DNA from: Gracilariopsis chorda
Lineage: Eukaryota; Rhodophyta; Florideophyceae; Gracilariales; Gracilariaceae
Assembly (NCBI GenBank): GCA_003194525.1
Contig: NBIV01000101.1
Coordinates: forward strand, 220,449 to 284,448
Direction: 5' to 3'
DNA length: 64,000 nt
Part shown: positions 33,113 through 45,181 of the stretch, piece after piece
Position numbering within the stretch: the stretch's first letter is position 1
How the letters are laid out: each line of letters begins with the position of its first letter
Notes under the pieces: model-generated
Seen by the model: the letters and a program-made list of their open reading frames with translations, nothing else
Told to the model about the DNA's origin: nothing
Database searches by the model: none
Program-made: the position numbers and the translations under genes

Positions 33113-36100
33113 CTACCCCTTGAGGTCCTATTGAAGTCCCACTCGTTCGAATATCAATCGTACAGCGACAGTGCTAAGTGGTTTGGTGAGGATTTCTGCG
33201 CCATTGTCTTCACTGGAAACATACTTTAGAGATATGACGTTGCCCTTGACCAATTGTTTAATGAACTGCACATTGAAATCTATATGCTTCGCATGGCCAG
33301 AAGCACAACGTTCACAGACAGCCCACGCAATAGCACATTGGTTGTCTGAGAGGATTGGAACACTGTTATCAACTGCTAGCCTACACTCTCTAAGCACACG
33401 CGATATCCAAATTTTCTCCTGAGCCTCCATTACCAATGCATAGTACTCGGCCTCACCATTGGACAGTGCAACTGAGCATTGCTTACGAGCACCAAAGAAC
33501 CATGAGCTGAAGCCAAGTTTAATGAAATACCCAGACATAGACTTGCGATCTGTGGTATCACCCGCGAAATCAGAGTCTAAAAACAGCATTTAAACGCAGA
33601 ATTACATGCCTGTACATTAATTTAGGATCACCCGTACCACGTAGTTATCGTAATACACGTTTGACTGCTCGATGGCGGTACGAAGTAGGAGCATTCTGGA
33701 AGTGCTCCAGTATAAGAACAAGAGGCAATATATCCAAAAATAGTACGTAATGGCAAGTGCAGCAGAGACCCTATCATCTGCTGATAAAATTGAACATCAC
33801 AAAGTGTCTAACACATCAAATGAAGTAAAGAACGATTCCACCAATGGGATTGGTACTGGTTTCGAATTCTGCAGTTTAAACCTGTGTAATATCCCTTCGA
33901 TATATATGGGTTGTGCGAGCTTTACACCCAGCAGCTTCCCATTTGACTCCATTTTCGACGTATACTAAACACCAAGGTAGAGTCTGACATGATCCTCAAC
34001 CCTCAGGTCATACAATGCCTTAAGCTCCTCCAAGATTCGGGAACGTTCTTCAGCACTTGGCCTAAAGATGAGCATGTCGCCCACGTAAACCAGGATGTAA
34101 GCATAGGTGTTACTGGTCAACTTCCGTCGACACACACATGGTGCACTAGGCAATTCTTCAAATCCTAAGCCTTTAATATCAGTACTGAACTTTGTGTGCC
34201 ACGCAAGGTGAGCCTGCTTGAGTCCATATATGGCCTTTAGCAGTTTGTAACATAGTGACTTCAGCCCTGGGATACCACGTGAAGACATTACCCAAACATC
34301 TTCCTTCAGGTCCCCATCCAGGAACGCGGTCTGAATGTCAACCTGTGCAATATATACTTGCATGCATAGCACAATGCACAAGAAAATGCGAGCGAAGTTG
34401 AAAAACACAACTAGTGCATAGGTCACCATGGAATCCTGACCATATATCTGGTGGTTTACTGCTACTACGATACGAGCTTGGAATCGGTCCACTGCGGCAT
34501 TTGCATCACTTTCCACCTTAAGAATGACATGCGTAGAATACAGCTGTGACTGCAGTGATTCATCTGCAACCCAAGTACCTTTGACATATAGTCATGCGAG
34601 CTGTTCATCAATAGCGCTCTCTCATTGCACTCTTTTGGATGGAGTTGAGGACAATGCCTCCTGAAGTTGTGGGTTCTCACTGGTGGTCACCCCGACTTGA
34701 AGAGTAGCAGCGCCAGCCATATGCCACCAAGGTTTTTGTGCACGCCGATTGCGACGAGGATAGCTGGGGCCTAGTACAGGCTGAGAATTCGACTCACCAA
34801 GATCACTAGAATCATTGTCGCTGTCCTCGCCATCACTAGTATCACTAACATCAGGTTCTAAAACTGGAATATCAACATCATGCACAGTTTCTGTGGCATG
34901 ATCCGGTGCATCTGTTGTACCATTTTCTGGGGTAGACCTAAGTTCTTCGACACCATCAATTGAGAACTGATCTGAGCTTTCACTATCGCTTTTGTATCCC
35001 GCGCTACTATAGTCAAAGTCTGATGTGCTTTCGTCATCCACGTAATTTGTGAGATATGGTGCCTCAGGGAATTGGATTCATCAAAACTGACATGCCGTTA
35101 CCTCAAAACTCGAGAACTACCGCAATCATCAGTGATCAGAAACTCGTAACCAAAATGCTCTAGAGTGTGCAAGTACACTCCCTCCAGTGCAGGAGACTCG
35201 GACTTTGTTTCCGGTTTAATTTTCAATACATACAATGCGCATCCCAATACTCTAACGTACTTCAACGACGGCTTATTACCGGTCACTAACAGGTATGGAG
35301 TCAACCCAGGTGTAGAGTAGGCAACTCTATTGCGAACATTTATAACATATTCTGATGCATATGGCCGTAAGCATTCTGTCAAACTGCCCTGAATCAGCAA
35401 AGCTCGACCTGCTCTAAGTGCGATTGATGAGCTCGGCAACAGCGTTATGTTCCAGAGTATAAGGAGGTGAGAATGACGCTCCCTGCAGATCATTAGCAAA
35501 GTTTACTTGTAGTGCAATGTACTCCTCTGCATTATCCGAGTGCAAATTCTGAAGAAGAATATTCCAAGCTGCTAGACCTTCTCCCTTATCCCCAAGAATA
35601 CATCAACTATTTCAGATCTATGCAACATGAAGCCGAGCAGAGCATACCGAAACCGATCATCCATGAACGCAGACGCATCTTGGAAACGATTAAGAAACGA
35701 TGGGAGAAAAGGACCAAGGATGTCCAAAAGCACAATGTTTCCAACCTCTTTTGCTCTTTTAAACATCCCCGAAAATGGGAGTTTATAGGCCTTGCCCAGT
35801 TGATACGGCCAGCATACCTCCTCGATCTGCTTTAGCTTTAGAACTTTATCAACCTGCTCTTGTATTTTCTGAAGCTCTCGTGGGTTCATATGTGCAAGTC
35901 CGCGGTGCCACAGCTTTGTGGGATCTAAGTATTGGCAGATAGGATCGTTCTGTGAGCGGTATGCTCGATTGGAAGTGGCAGCCTGTTCAACTTAGAGCTT
36001 ATATCTTGTTGACCACATCCAAGTTCAAACACTTCTTCGTGTGTAAGGCGATCCTCACTCGCACAGAACATCAATTAAATGCCTTTATCGGGCATACGAT

Positions 36101-36113
36101 ATTGAAGCCTAGA
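33113..36113 (-). pseudogene. CopB pol, inverted: preintegrase, integrase, RT, RNase H
   Basis: Read on the minus strand from 36113, it starts at the protease/integrase boundary (DKGI, with a stop, then FCASEDRLTHEE). The integrase zinc region follows (MNPRELQKIQEQVDKVL, CWPYQLGKAY), then broken integrase (35499-35098), an acidic linker (35041-34622), RT (34516-33965: IAQVDIQTAFLDGDLKEDVW, YGLKQAHLAWHTKF) and RNase H (33589-33128: DSDFAGDTTDRKSMSGYFI, NGEAEYYALVMEAQ, DNQCAIAWAV). The RT active site reads YVGD where YVDD is expected. The 5' breakpoint lies within about 10 bp of where the plus-strand half at 32309 stops, so the two pieces together cover one element. Confidence 0.84.
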
Positions 36114-36834
36114 AGTGGTCAAGTGCCTGGCCAACCCCCGCGGAAGGTCTCAGCTTGGTCCATAACCAAACCTTCAGGGGACGATGGGCACTTTTGGAGC
36201 CTCTCGCTCCAAAAGCGCATATGCGCCTCTGCTCAAACCCAACGTGAAACGGCAATGTGATTGGCTACTGCAAAATGCTATATGCATTGTATATCGTACA
36301 AGTGTTATGGATTGTATGGTACTGGATTGCAGATATGCACAAGTAGAGTAATGTGGTTGGTCCAAGTTTGCGCGCAGTAGACGGGTGTGCTGCAATGCCG
36401 AAGATGCGAATGGGAGCTGTATCGGGAGATTTGGGACAATGTGCGGTTGTGGGCTGCGCTGAGGGGTTGGAGTGCCTGGATTGGAATTGTTGATTTTATG
36501 GAGCTGCTTCCAGATCAAGGGACTGGCAATGGATTTGCTGCATTGATTGATTTAGTTATTTGAAATTGTGACCCTCTAGATTGTGCGCGCTTTTCGTGTA
36601 CACCTGCACACACGAATATCGTGTAGTGTAATGCTGCAACCACCGCCGTCGCTTGCTGCGACGACGGTGAAGTGTGTGCGGTAGAGTATATGTAGATTGG
36701 CTTTGCCTGCTGTCGAGTAAGCTGGTCGACTAAGGCTGACAACCTTCTTTGTCTTACTTTCTTGTTTCTTCTTCCTCCCTTTCTTTCTTCCCTTTTGTTT
36801 TCCTAACCGGCGTGCGTTGCGAAAGGCTATGGGC
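36114..36834 (+). repeat. CopB-related LTR (c), diverged
   Basis: It begins inside the LTR (GTGGTCAAGTGCCTGG matches base ~17 of other CopB LTRs), so its first bases are missing. The shared block GATGGGCACTTTTGGAGC...AAAAGCGCATATGCG follows, then a diverged middle. It ends next to GGCTATGGGCCCAG. It represents a different CopB subfamily. Confidence 0.68.
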
Positions 36835-37609
36835 CCAGAGCGTCGACGTTTTGCAGACTCCGCGCTCTACTAATATCTCTTTGGATTCTACAAAGGCTAG
36901 TTTTTCTTTCAGGCACGTACGCGTTGCGTTGCAAGCTAGCGAATCTTGTGGGAGTGGAGTGGCAGTGGTGAAAGTAGGCAAAGCGTTCAGGGACTCGTAT
37001 CTGGTAAACCGATCTGTGCCTGTTCCGATCCCTGCTTATTTGCTTCAGCGCACAAGGAAGACCGCGATATTTTCCGGCAAGCCACTAGAAGGGGTTAACT
37101 GGTGAAAGCTTATCCCGTCAGCTACTAGCCTCCCTTGGACGTCTCGTACAGATTGTAAATCCCCTCGCTCTGAAGTGCGCAGAGCAGGATTGGTCGCAGA
37201 AACCGCATCTCACCTGAGAGAGTTACCAGCGACCAGAGGATTCGGACCTCTAAGGTATCGGGAATAGTATCTCCTGCAAGTGCGCCGGTCTTAAGAAGTT
37301 TTATTTGTGTCCAGGCTCATATCAGTACGTCTTGTGACTATACTCTGGGCGTTGAGTACCCGAGCTCCACCTGTGATCGCGTACGACACGCGTCTTGACA
37401 AGCGTCGTAGAATTGGTTACACGGTCTCTGCTGACGTTTTCGTTGTTGAGTGTTTGAGATTTTTCTCCGCTCCAGTTTTTCTGGTTCTTTGTGTAACAGA
37501 AGCCTCAAAATCCCTCCTCCGGCTTCACTACATTGTGTGGATATCACTAGATTTGGCATCTACATAGTTGCGTTTGTTGCTTTTCTTTGATTCTAGTCCC
37601 GTAGGAACC
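36835..37609 (+). other. CopB primer-binding site and untranslated leader (unit II)
   Basis: GGCTATGGGCCCAG (one mismatch to the consensus) opens the leader. The conserved box CTGGTGAAAGCTTATC lies at about 37102. The hairpin AGAGG / CCTCT (loop ATTCGGA) lies at 37235-37251. Leader ends at ATG 37610. No ORF of interest. Confidence 0.68.
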
Positions 37610-38622
37610 ATGTCGGACTCCGAAGTTGAAACGGAATCCATCGCTGGAATGAAAATTCCTCGTTTCCATGGTAAGCGTGTTGATGATTGTATGCTGTGGC
37701 GTCACCTTCTTCGTGATTCATGCCGTATTAAAGGGGTCTGGAATGTTGCGAATCCCTCTGGGGTTCAATCTACCACAGATAGTTCAACTGAAGACACAAC
37801 TACCGCAGTTAGTGGCTCTGAAATAGCAACTCCCCGTATCATTGCGAAACAAGAAAAGGCTTGTGGTATCATCATCTGTGCTCTTGGTGATGCTCTATTA
37901 CTCGTAGTCATGGACGTGGATGATGATCCTGCACCTATGTTGCAACTCTTGGATGGACGTTATGCCTCCAATAGAACTGTATCTAGGATCGCAGTGCAGA
38001 CACGATTGTTCCGAATGTCATACAGCAGTGAGAACATGTCCAGCTATGTGCATCAATACACGGCACGGTTCACTCAGTTAGACCGTATGGGCAAGGATGC
38101 TGCTATACCGGAGTCTCACAAGGCACCTATGCTACTTGCTTCCATTGATCGGAACAGTTCATTGGAGTCAACTGCTGCTGCACTACGTACCAAGGACATA
38201 TTGGAACTCACATGGCACTATGTGGCAACCAATTTGGTCGATGAATACAATGCTCGTCTGGTCAGTTCTTCTAGTTCTGGACGTACGCGAAGTCGAAAGA
38301 AGAACAGATGCAAAAGTTCTGGTGGTTCACTTGTGTCCCAGAACTCTAGTCACACGCACACCATGGACGGAACTGACTCTGATCATCGGCCAATAACAGC
38401 TGGTAGAGCATACATATTGTTCAATAACCGGACTTATCACTGTGAGTTCTTTGACCGTGATGGTCACACAAAGTACAGATGCCATGGGAATGTCGATAAC
38501 CCAAATAATCACTTACTGAAAAGAACTCTGTACAAGCTTAACATCAAATCGAAGAGCAAATCTGGGGCGTCCAAGTCTTGCAACAAGCCGGCTGGTAGTT
38601 TATCAAAGATTGAAGTATGTGT
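37610..38622 (+). CDS. CopB gag (subfamily of unit II), truncated 3'
   Basis: The open frame starts MSDSEVETESIAGMKIPRFH and holds a copia-type gag domain (CMLWRHLLRDSCRIKGVWNV, VDEYNARLVSSSSSGRTR). Its zinc knuckle is CEFFDRDGHTKYRC, with the first CxxC altered to CEFF, so one metal ligand is missing. The frame continues unbroken for about 337 codons until LTR (d) interrupts it at 38623, just before the protease. It is about 60% identical by eye to the gag at 40226. Confidence 0.8.
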
Positions 38623-39433
38623 TGTTGATATTAGCACATTGTCGATTCCCTGGTAGTCCTGGTACATCATGGTGCAGCACTTTGAAACAAAGTTACATAT
38701 AACGGAGGGCTGTCTTTGAGAGCTGGTTTGCAAAAGTGGATATGCATGTGCTCTGAAACCCATCGTGAAACGGGCATATGATTGGTTACTGCATATAATC
38801 ATATGCAATGTACTGGTTACAAGTGTTGTGCATCCTATGGGTCGTGGGCACGGAACTGGCCACTTTGCATAAGAAGAATGGGCATAGTACTTAGGAACAT
38901 GTGTGGCTACATCTGGTTTACAGGTATATGCAGGTGTTGCATAGGTGCAGTTGTGCAAGTAAGCACGTGCCATGCACGCAACACACCTAGGGTATGTACA
39001 TGGATGCGGTGGACTGTGAATTTGTGCTTTGTCATAGTGATGATGATGCAAGTAAGTGTTTACACAGTGCTGTCACATGCTGGCACATTGTTGGCATGTC
39101 TGGTTCACTTGTCGCGCATTGTAGGCTGCTTGGTTCACTTGGTGTGCGTTGTTGTAATGTGTTGTTATGATGTTATGCATGGTTGTACATAGCTGTTCTC
39201 AGTGTGTGCAACCCTTATTGTGTTATGTCTGTATATGATTGGTAGTATTGGGTGTCCCCACTTAGTGGTATAGGGTTTTCGTGTAGTTCTAGTGCGACGT
39301 AGAGGTGCTATATAACACGCTGAAGTTCCACTACCAAGTAAACTCGCCCCAAGCTTGGCAACCTTCACTCATTCTTTTGTTTCTTTTCTTGTTCTATAGA
39401 TCCGCCGTAGAGCAACTATCGTTGAAATCATCA
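38623..39433 (+). repeat. CopB LTR (d)
   Basis: It starts TGTTGATATTAGCAC and ends GAAATCATCA, directly followed by the primer-binding site. TATA-like CTATATAAC near 39309. It is nested in the gag of unit II and differs clearly from LTR (e), the inverted LTR of the same locus. Confidence 0.8.
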
Positions 39434-40225
39434 GGTTATGGGCCCAGAGCGTCGATATTTTGCAGACGTCGTGCTCTTTTGAATTTCTTTTTGTTGGATT
39501 TATCTTCTTTCGCAGATCATCTTTGCGAGTCTTGTGGAAGTATTTGGTGCTGTGGTGAAAGTAGACAAAGCGTTCAGAGACACCTTCTCTGGTAAGCCGA
39601 CCTGCGCCTGTTCCGATCCCGGCTCCATTGCTTCAGCGCACAAGGAAGACCGCGCTATTTTCCTGCAAGTGTCTAGCAGGGGTTAACTGGTGAACGCTTA
39701 TCGCGACAGCTACTAACCTCCCTGGGACGACACGTACGGTTTGTAAAGCCCTTCGTTCTGAAGTGCGCAGAACAGGGTAGGTCAAGAAGAATTTCGTACC
39801 TCACCTGGAGAGAGTTACCAGGGTCCAGGGGTTCAACCCTTAGGGTAACGGAGGTAGTTTCTCCCGTTAGTGGGCCCGCCTTTACGAAGTTATTTTCATT
39901 ATCTGATTTTGCTTCAGAGCTACTCGTGAGTATACTCCGGGCGGAGAGGACCCGACCTCCGCCTGTGATTCGCGTACCGGACGCGTCTGGACGAGCGTTG
40001 AGACTTGGTTACACGGTCTCCGCTGGCGCCCTCGCTGTTGAGTGTTAAGATACTCCGCTCCAGTTCCCTCCCCATAGTGTGACATCAGCTGCAAGTCAAT
40101 AGCTGTATCGTGATCAGGCATTCATATTAGCTTCTGGTCAACTTTCTAAGCATCGAGTCCCTCACTCTGCTTCATTTTCATTTCATTTGGTTTCATTTTT
40201 TGGTGGTTGATCTCCTTCCGAAACA
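39434..40225 (+). other. CopB primer-binding site and untranslated leader (unit III)
   Basis: GGTTATGGGCCCAG at 39434-39447 is a perfect match to the complement of the initiator tRNA-Met anticodon loop. The conserved box CTGGTGAACGCTTATC lies near 39688. Two adjacent hairpins follow: AGGGG/CCCTT (39827-39841) and AACGGAG/CTCCCGTT (39847-39868). The leader ends at ATG 40226. Confidence 0.8.
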
Positions 40226-43113
40226 ATGTCTGACTCCGAAGTTGAGTCCGAAACTACCTGTGGTGTGAAGATCCCACGCTTCCATGGTAAGCGAGGTGAA
40301 GATTACACCCTATGTCGACACCTTCTACGTGCCGCGTGTCGAATTAAAGGTGTCTGGAATGTGGTTATGTCCAGTTCGGAGGAGTCATCTAGTGCCACAA
40401 TGACACAAGCGTCTGTTTCTAGTGCGACCAAGACACCCTCCCGTATACTTGCAAAGCGCGAAAAGGCATGTGCAATCATCATTTGTGCACTTGGTGATGC
40501 CCCACTGCGTGTAGTCATGGATGTGGATGATGACCCTGGTCACATGCTTCAACTACTTGATGCGAGATATGCCTCAAACAGGACTGTGTCTCGTATAGCT
40601 GTGCAGACTCAGCTGTTCAGAATGTCATACAAAGGCCAAAACATGTCTGAGTATGTGGACCAGTTTGCCTCTCTGTTCTCGCAGCTGGACCGCATGGGCA
40701 AGGATGCGGCTATACCTGAGTCACACAAGGCACCTATGCTTCTGGCCTCTATTGACCCCAACTGCTCTTTGGAGTCAACTGCAGCAGCACTTAGGACCAA
40801 GGAGATCTCCGAACTGACATGGGACTATGTGGCGACAACCCTGATTGATGAATATAATGCTCCTCATATGGGTTCAGGTAGTTCTGGTAGAGGTCGTAAT
40901 CGCAAAAGGAACAGGAACAAGGGTGGTGACCGTATAAGTGGACACAGCAGATCATCGATTTGTAATGAAAATGATGGTAACGCGTCAGATTCGACCACTG
41001 TTACCGACCCCACTGGTCGTGCGTATGCTGCTGGAAGCAGAAACGGGTACCACTGCACCTTCTGCAACCGTGATGGACATACTCAAGACCGATGTCACGT
41101 GAATCCAGACAACCCTGACAACCATCTGCCACAAGCAATCTTGGACCAGCTGAGGATGAATGCAGTGGAGAAGCCAAAGCGTTCTGGGAAGTCATCCAGT
41201 AGAGCGTCCAAAGTTGAGATTGCTGGTGTTGCTAGTGAGAAGTCTTCAGTGGTACCGCCAGCTATTAGTCGCATCGAAAATTATGCGGACAGTGGTGCTA
41301 CGTCTCATTTCTTCTGTTATGTATCTGCGTTCGTTCCAGACACACTGATTGACATACCAGAGAAGACAATTGAGCTAGCTGACAACACCACGGTTAATGC
41401 TGCGCAATAAGGAGATGTCATACTACCCTTCTCTGATGTGAACCTCAGGTTGTCGAAAGTGCTGCTAGTTCCGAATCTTGGATATAACGTAGTATCTGTA
41501 GGTCGCTTAGCTGACAAGGGTATCCAGTCACGGTTCTGTGGTAAGGAGGTAACCCTACAACATGAGGACGGGTTGGACATTGGACGTAGGACTCCTCATA
41601 ATCGTTCCCTTGTATACATGCTACCCAACCCCATTTACCATTGGGATACATCCAAGGTGCTTTCTGCAACAGAAGACAGCACAACTACATTGTGGCATCG
41701 CAGACTGGCACATATGAATGAGCATGACCTACAAAAGGTTCATGAACATGTCCACGGAGTCCCAAAACTCAAGTGCATGGAGGAGATATGTCGATCGTGT
41801 CGGCTTGGCAAAGCATATGAACTGCCATTTCTGGGCAATTTTGAAAGATCTGACAACGTTGGAGACATTGTGCACTCAGACATTATGGGTCCATTAGTGC
41901 CATCGTTCCCAGATCGATTCCAATATGCATCTGGATTTGTGGATGATCACTCGCGATATGCAGTACTTTGGTTCATGATGCAAAAGTGTGAGATCATTGA
42001 AGTGTCCCTAGGTGTGAGGCAAACGCTCAAACAGCTTGGAGGAGAGCATGTGCTTATTCGAAAACTGCACTCCGACAACGCAGAAGAGTCCATTGCCTTG
42101 CACAAGAATCCCAAGAATGGTCTCCAGGAGGTATCGTCTTCTCCACCGTATACCCCAGAACATAATGCTATTGCAGAGCGTATCAGTCGCACTATGGTTG
42201 AAGCTGCCCGAGCTTTGCTCATTCAAGCCAATCTTCGAGAATGTTTGTGGTTGTATGCATTAAAACATGTAATTTATGTTAGCAATAGAGTGCCACACTC
42301 CACCACTGGCGTGACTCCGTATGTCCTAGTGACTGAAACTAGGCCTTCTTTGACGTATGTCAGAGTATTCGGATGTGCCGCATACTTATTAAAAATGAAT
42401 CCGGGCACCAAGATCGGGTCTCGTGCACTTGAGGGAGTGTACTTGCAGAATCTTGCGCATGGTGTTTACGAGGTCCTAGTTAGTGATGACGACCACATTC
42501 CTCGAGTAGTAAGGTCACTTCAGGTCACCTTTGATGAGTCTAGGTTCCCTGGTGCACCATATCTTAGCAACTATATGGATGACGAGAATACATCAGATTA
42601 TAGTTATAATTCTGAGGATGATATGGATGCCATCAGCTCCGATGAGTTCTCTGTTGACGATGTTGAGGACGTCATGTCAACCTCAGAAAATGGTACCATA
42701 GACCACCCTGAGGCAGCTACAGACATGATGGTTGACCCTGCAACATCAAACATTGATGATGCCGAGCACAGTTCTAGTGATGAAGAGGGGTCAAATGGCG
42801 ATGACGATGACATTGAACAAGTAAATGATGACTCTGAGTCACAGTCACGCTATCCTCGTCGCATTAGGCGTGCATCACAACGCCGATGGCATATGGCCGG
42901 CACGGCCAGATCTGAGGTGGAGGTTACCACGAGTGATGATCCCTCACTCTAAGAAACACTGTCTGCAACCCCAACTGAAAGAGAAAAATGGCTGCATCCT
43001 ATTGATGACGAGCTGACATCTTTAGGAGACAAGGCTACATCGGTTGTGGATGACTCACCAAAGTCCCAGCCCCTACCAACGCATGTCATACTAAAGGCGA
43101 AACGTGATGATGC
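40226..43113 (+). pseudogene. CopB gag-protease-integrase polyprotein, two in-frame stops
   Basis: One frame runs from ATG 40226 to 43113 with only two TAA codons, at 41408 (CAA in the related copy at 60365) and 42950. Gag occupies residues 1-~265, with DYTLCRHLLRAACRIKGVWN near the start. The zinc knuckle CTFCNRDGHTQDRC is at 277-290 and the protease active site ADSGATSH at 354-361. After the first stop come the integrase zinc region (LWHRRLAHMNEHDL, CRSCRLGKAY) and the core: VHSDIMGP (first Asp), LHSDNAEES (second Asp) and NAIAERISRTM (Glu). An acidic linker (DDENTSDYSYNSEDDMD) follows. The region ends at the start of RT (THVILKAKRDDAD), where an inverted LTR begins. Confidence 0.87.
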
Positions 43114-43898
43114 TGATAAATGATGGTGATAGATGAAGTTGGGCTTCGACTGAAATGAGAAAGAAAGAAAGAAGTAAAAACAAGATTGGAGGTTGTCAGC
43201 CTTGGGTGGTTTACTTGGAGATGCAACACCTGCAACTTATATAGCATCACTAGAGTGCACTACAGCTACAAGAAAAACCCTAACCACTAAGTGCGGACAG
43301 TCAATACTACCAATCATATTCGAATATAACACAATAAGGTCTGCACAAACTGGTAACAGTTCACTACAACCATGCATAAAATTATTCCAGCACATGCCAA
43401 CGAAGCATGGTAAGGGTAACAACCATGATAACAATGTGCCAGCATGTCACAGCCCTGTATAGTGACTTACTTGCGTCATCATGACCATTACAATGCACAA
43501 GTTCACATGAAACTGTCTCCATATCTATAAACTAAGTCCATAGCGTGCGGTGCAAGTGCTGGCACACACAATCACAGGTCTGCCGCAACGTGATGTCCCT
43601 GTAAACCAGTGTAGCCACACAGAATCTCATGTACATTGTCCATTCACATTATGCCAAGTGGCTCATGCGGTGCCTACGACCCATACAATGTATACCACTT
43701 GTAAACCACGTAATGCATAAGGGCAAATGCAGTAGCCAATCATAAGCCCGTTTCACGTTGGGTTCGAGCACACGCGCATATGCGCTTTTGCAACGGGGGT
43801 GCTCAAAGGTGCCCATCGTTATATGCAACATTGTTTCCAAGTAGTCTACCATGACGTCCTAGGGCGTCCAGGTATTCGACCATGTGCCAACATCAACA
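43114..43898 (-). repeat. CopB LTR (e), inverted
   Basis: On the minus strand it starts TGTTGATGTTGGCACATGG and ends CATCATTTATCA at 43114. It abuts the plus-strand RT start exactly at its terminus. It is the 3' LTR of the minus-strand RNase H-RT piece. Confidence 0.82.
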
Positions 43899-45181
43899 CT
43901 CCTCTTTGAGTTCCTGGTGAAGTCCCACTCGTTCCAATATCAATCGTGAAGCCACAGGGCTAAGTGGCTTGGTGAGAATGTCTGCGTCATTGTCTTCACT
44001 GGCAACATACTTCACATATATGAGTTTGTCCTTGACCAGTTGCCTAATGAATTGCACCTTGACATCTATATGTTTCGCACGACCAGAAGGGCAACGTTCA
44101 CCAACAGCCCATTCAATAGCACAATGGTTGTCCGAAAGGAGTGGAACACTGTTATCAACTGCTATTCCACACTACCTCAGCACACGTGATATCCAAAGTA
44201 TCTCTTGAGCCGCCATCACCAATGCATAGTACTCGGCCTCACCAGTAGACAGTGCAACTGAGCATTGCTTACGAGCACCAAAGAAACATGAGCTGGAGCC
44301 AAGTTTAATCAAATACCCAGACAAAGACTTGCAATCTGTGGTATCACCCGCGAAATCAGAGTCTACAAAAGCATTTAAACATAAACGTCCATGCCAGTAC
44401 AGTAAACCATGATCACCAGTACCACGTAGGTATCGTAACACACGTTTGGCTGCTCGATGAAAGTATGCAGTAGGAGCATTCTGAAAGCCTGCCAGTATAA
44501 GAACAGGAGCCAAAATGTCCAAACGCGTACGTAATGCCAAGTACAGCAGAGACCCGATCATCTGCTGATACAATTGAACATCACGAGGTGATTTTTCCTC
44601 CTCCATATCAAGTGAAGTAAAGAACGATTCCACCATAGGGCTTGGTGCTGGTTTCGAATTTTGCAGTCCAAACCTGCACAGTATCTCTTCCGTATATATG
44701 GGTTGTGCGAGTTTTACACCCAGCAGCTGCCCATTGGAGTCCTTCTTCCAGGTAAATTCAACACCGAGGTAGAGTCATACACGATCTTCAAACCTCAGGT
44801 CATACAATGTTTTGAGCTCCTCCAAGATTCGGGACCGTCTTCAGCACTTGGCATTAAGATGAGCAGGTCGTCCACGTATACCAGGATGTACGCATAGATG
44901 TTACTGTTCAACTTCCGTCGAAACACATATGGTGCAGTAGGCAATTCTTCAAATCCGAAGCCTTTAATATCAGTACTGAACTTGGTGTGCCACGCCAGGT
45001 GAGCCTGCTTGAGTCCATATATGGCCTCTAGCAGTTTGTAGTATCGTGATTTCAGTCCAGGGATACCACGTGGAGACATTACCCAAACGTCTCCCTTCAG
45101 GTCACCATTCAGGAATGCAGTCTTAATATCAACCTGTGCGATATATACTTGCATGCATAGCATAATGTACAGGAACATGCG
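43899..45181 (-). pseudogene. CopB RT and RNase H, inverted
   Basis: Minus-strand reading from 45181: MFLYIMLCMQVYIAQVDIKT, KTAFLNGDLKGDVWVMSPRG, YGLKQAHLAWHTKF and an intact RT active site YVDDLLIL. Breaks follow near 44790. Then IGSLLYLALRTRLDI, RVLRYLRGTGDHGLLYW and RNase H (VDSDFAGDTTDCKSLSGYLI, TGEAEYYALVMAAQ) run to 44172, with the remainder in another frame to about 43910. The piece starts about 112 bp downstream, in element coordinates, of where the plus-strand half (ending 43113) stops. A CopA LTR cuts it at 45182. Confidence 0.83.

Noticed and set aside
39434-39449. GGGCCC in the primer-binding site as a regulatory palindrome
   Set aside because: Its fixed position directly after LTR ends and its match to the initiator tRNA-Met anticodon loop explain it better.
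41408-41410. In-frame TAA codons in several Gag-Pol frames as evidence of stop-codon reassignment
   Set aside because: The stops replace different residues (Gln here, likely Tyr and Glu in CopA integrase), occur with other inactivating changes, and the VWA gene ends normally at TAA. Ordinary decay explains them.
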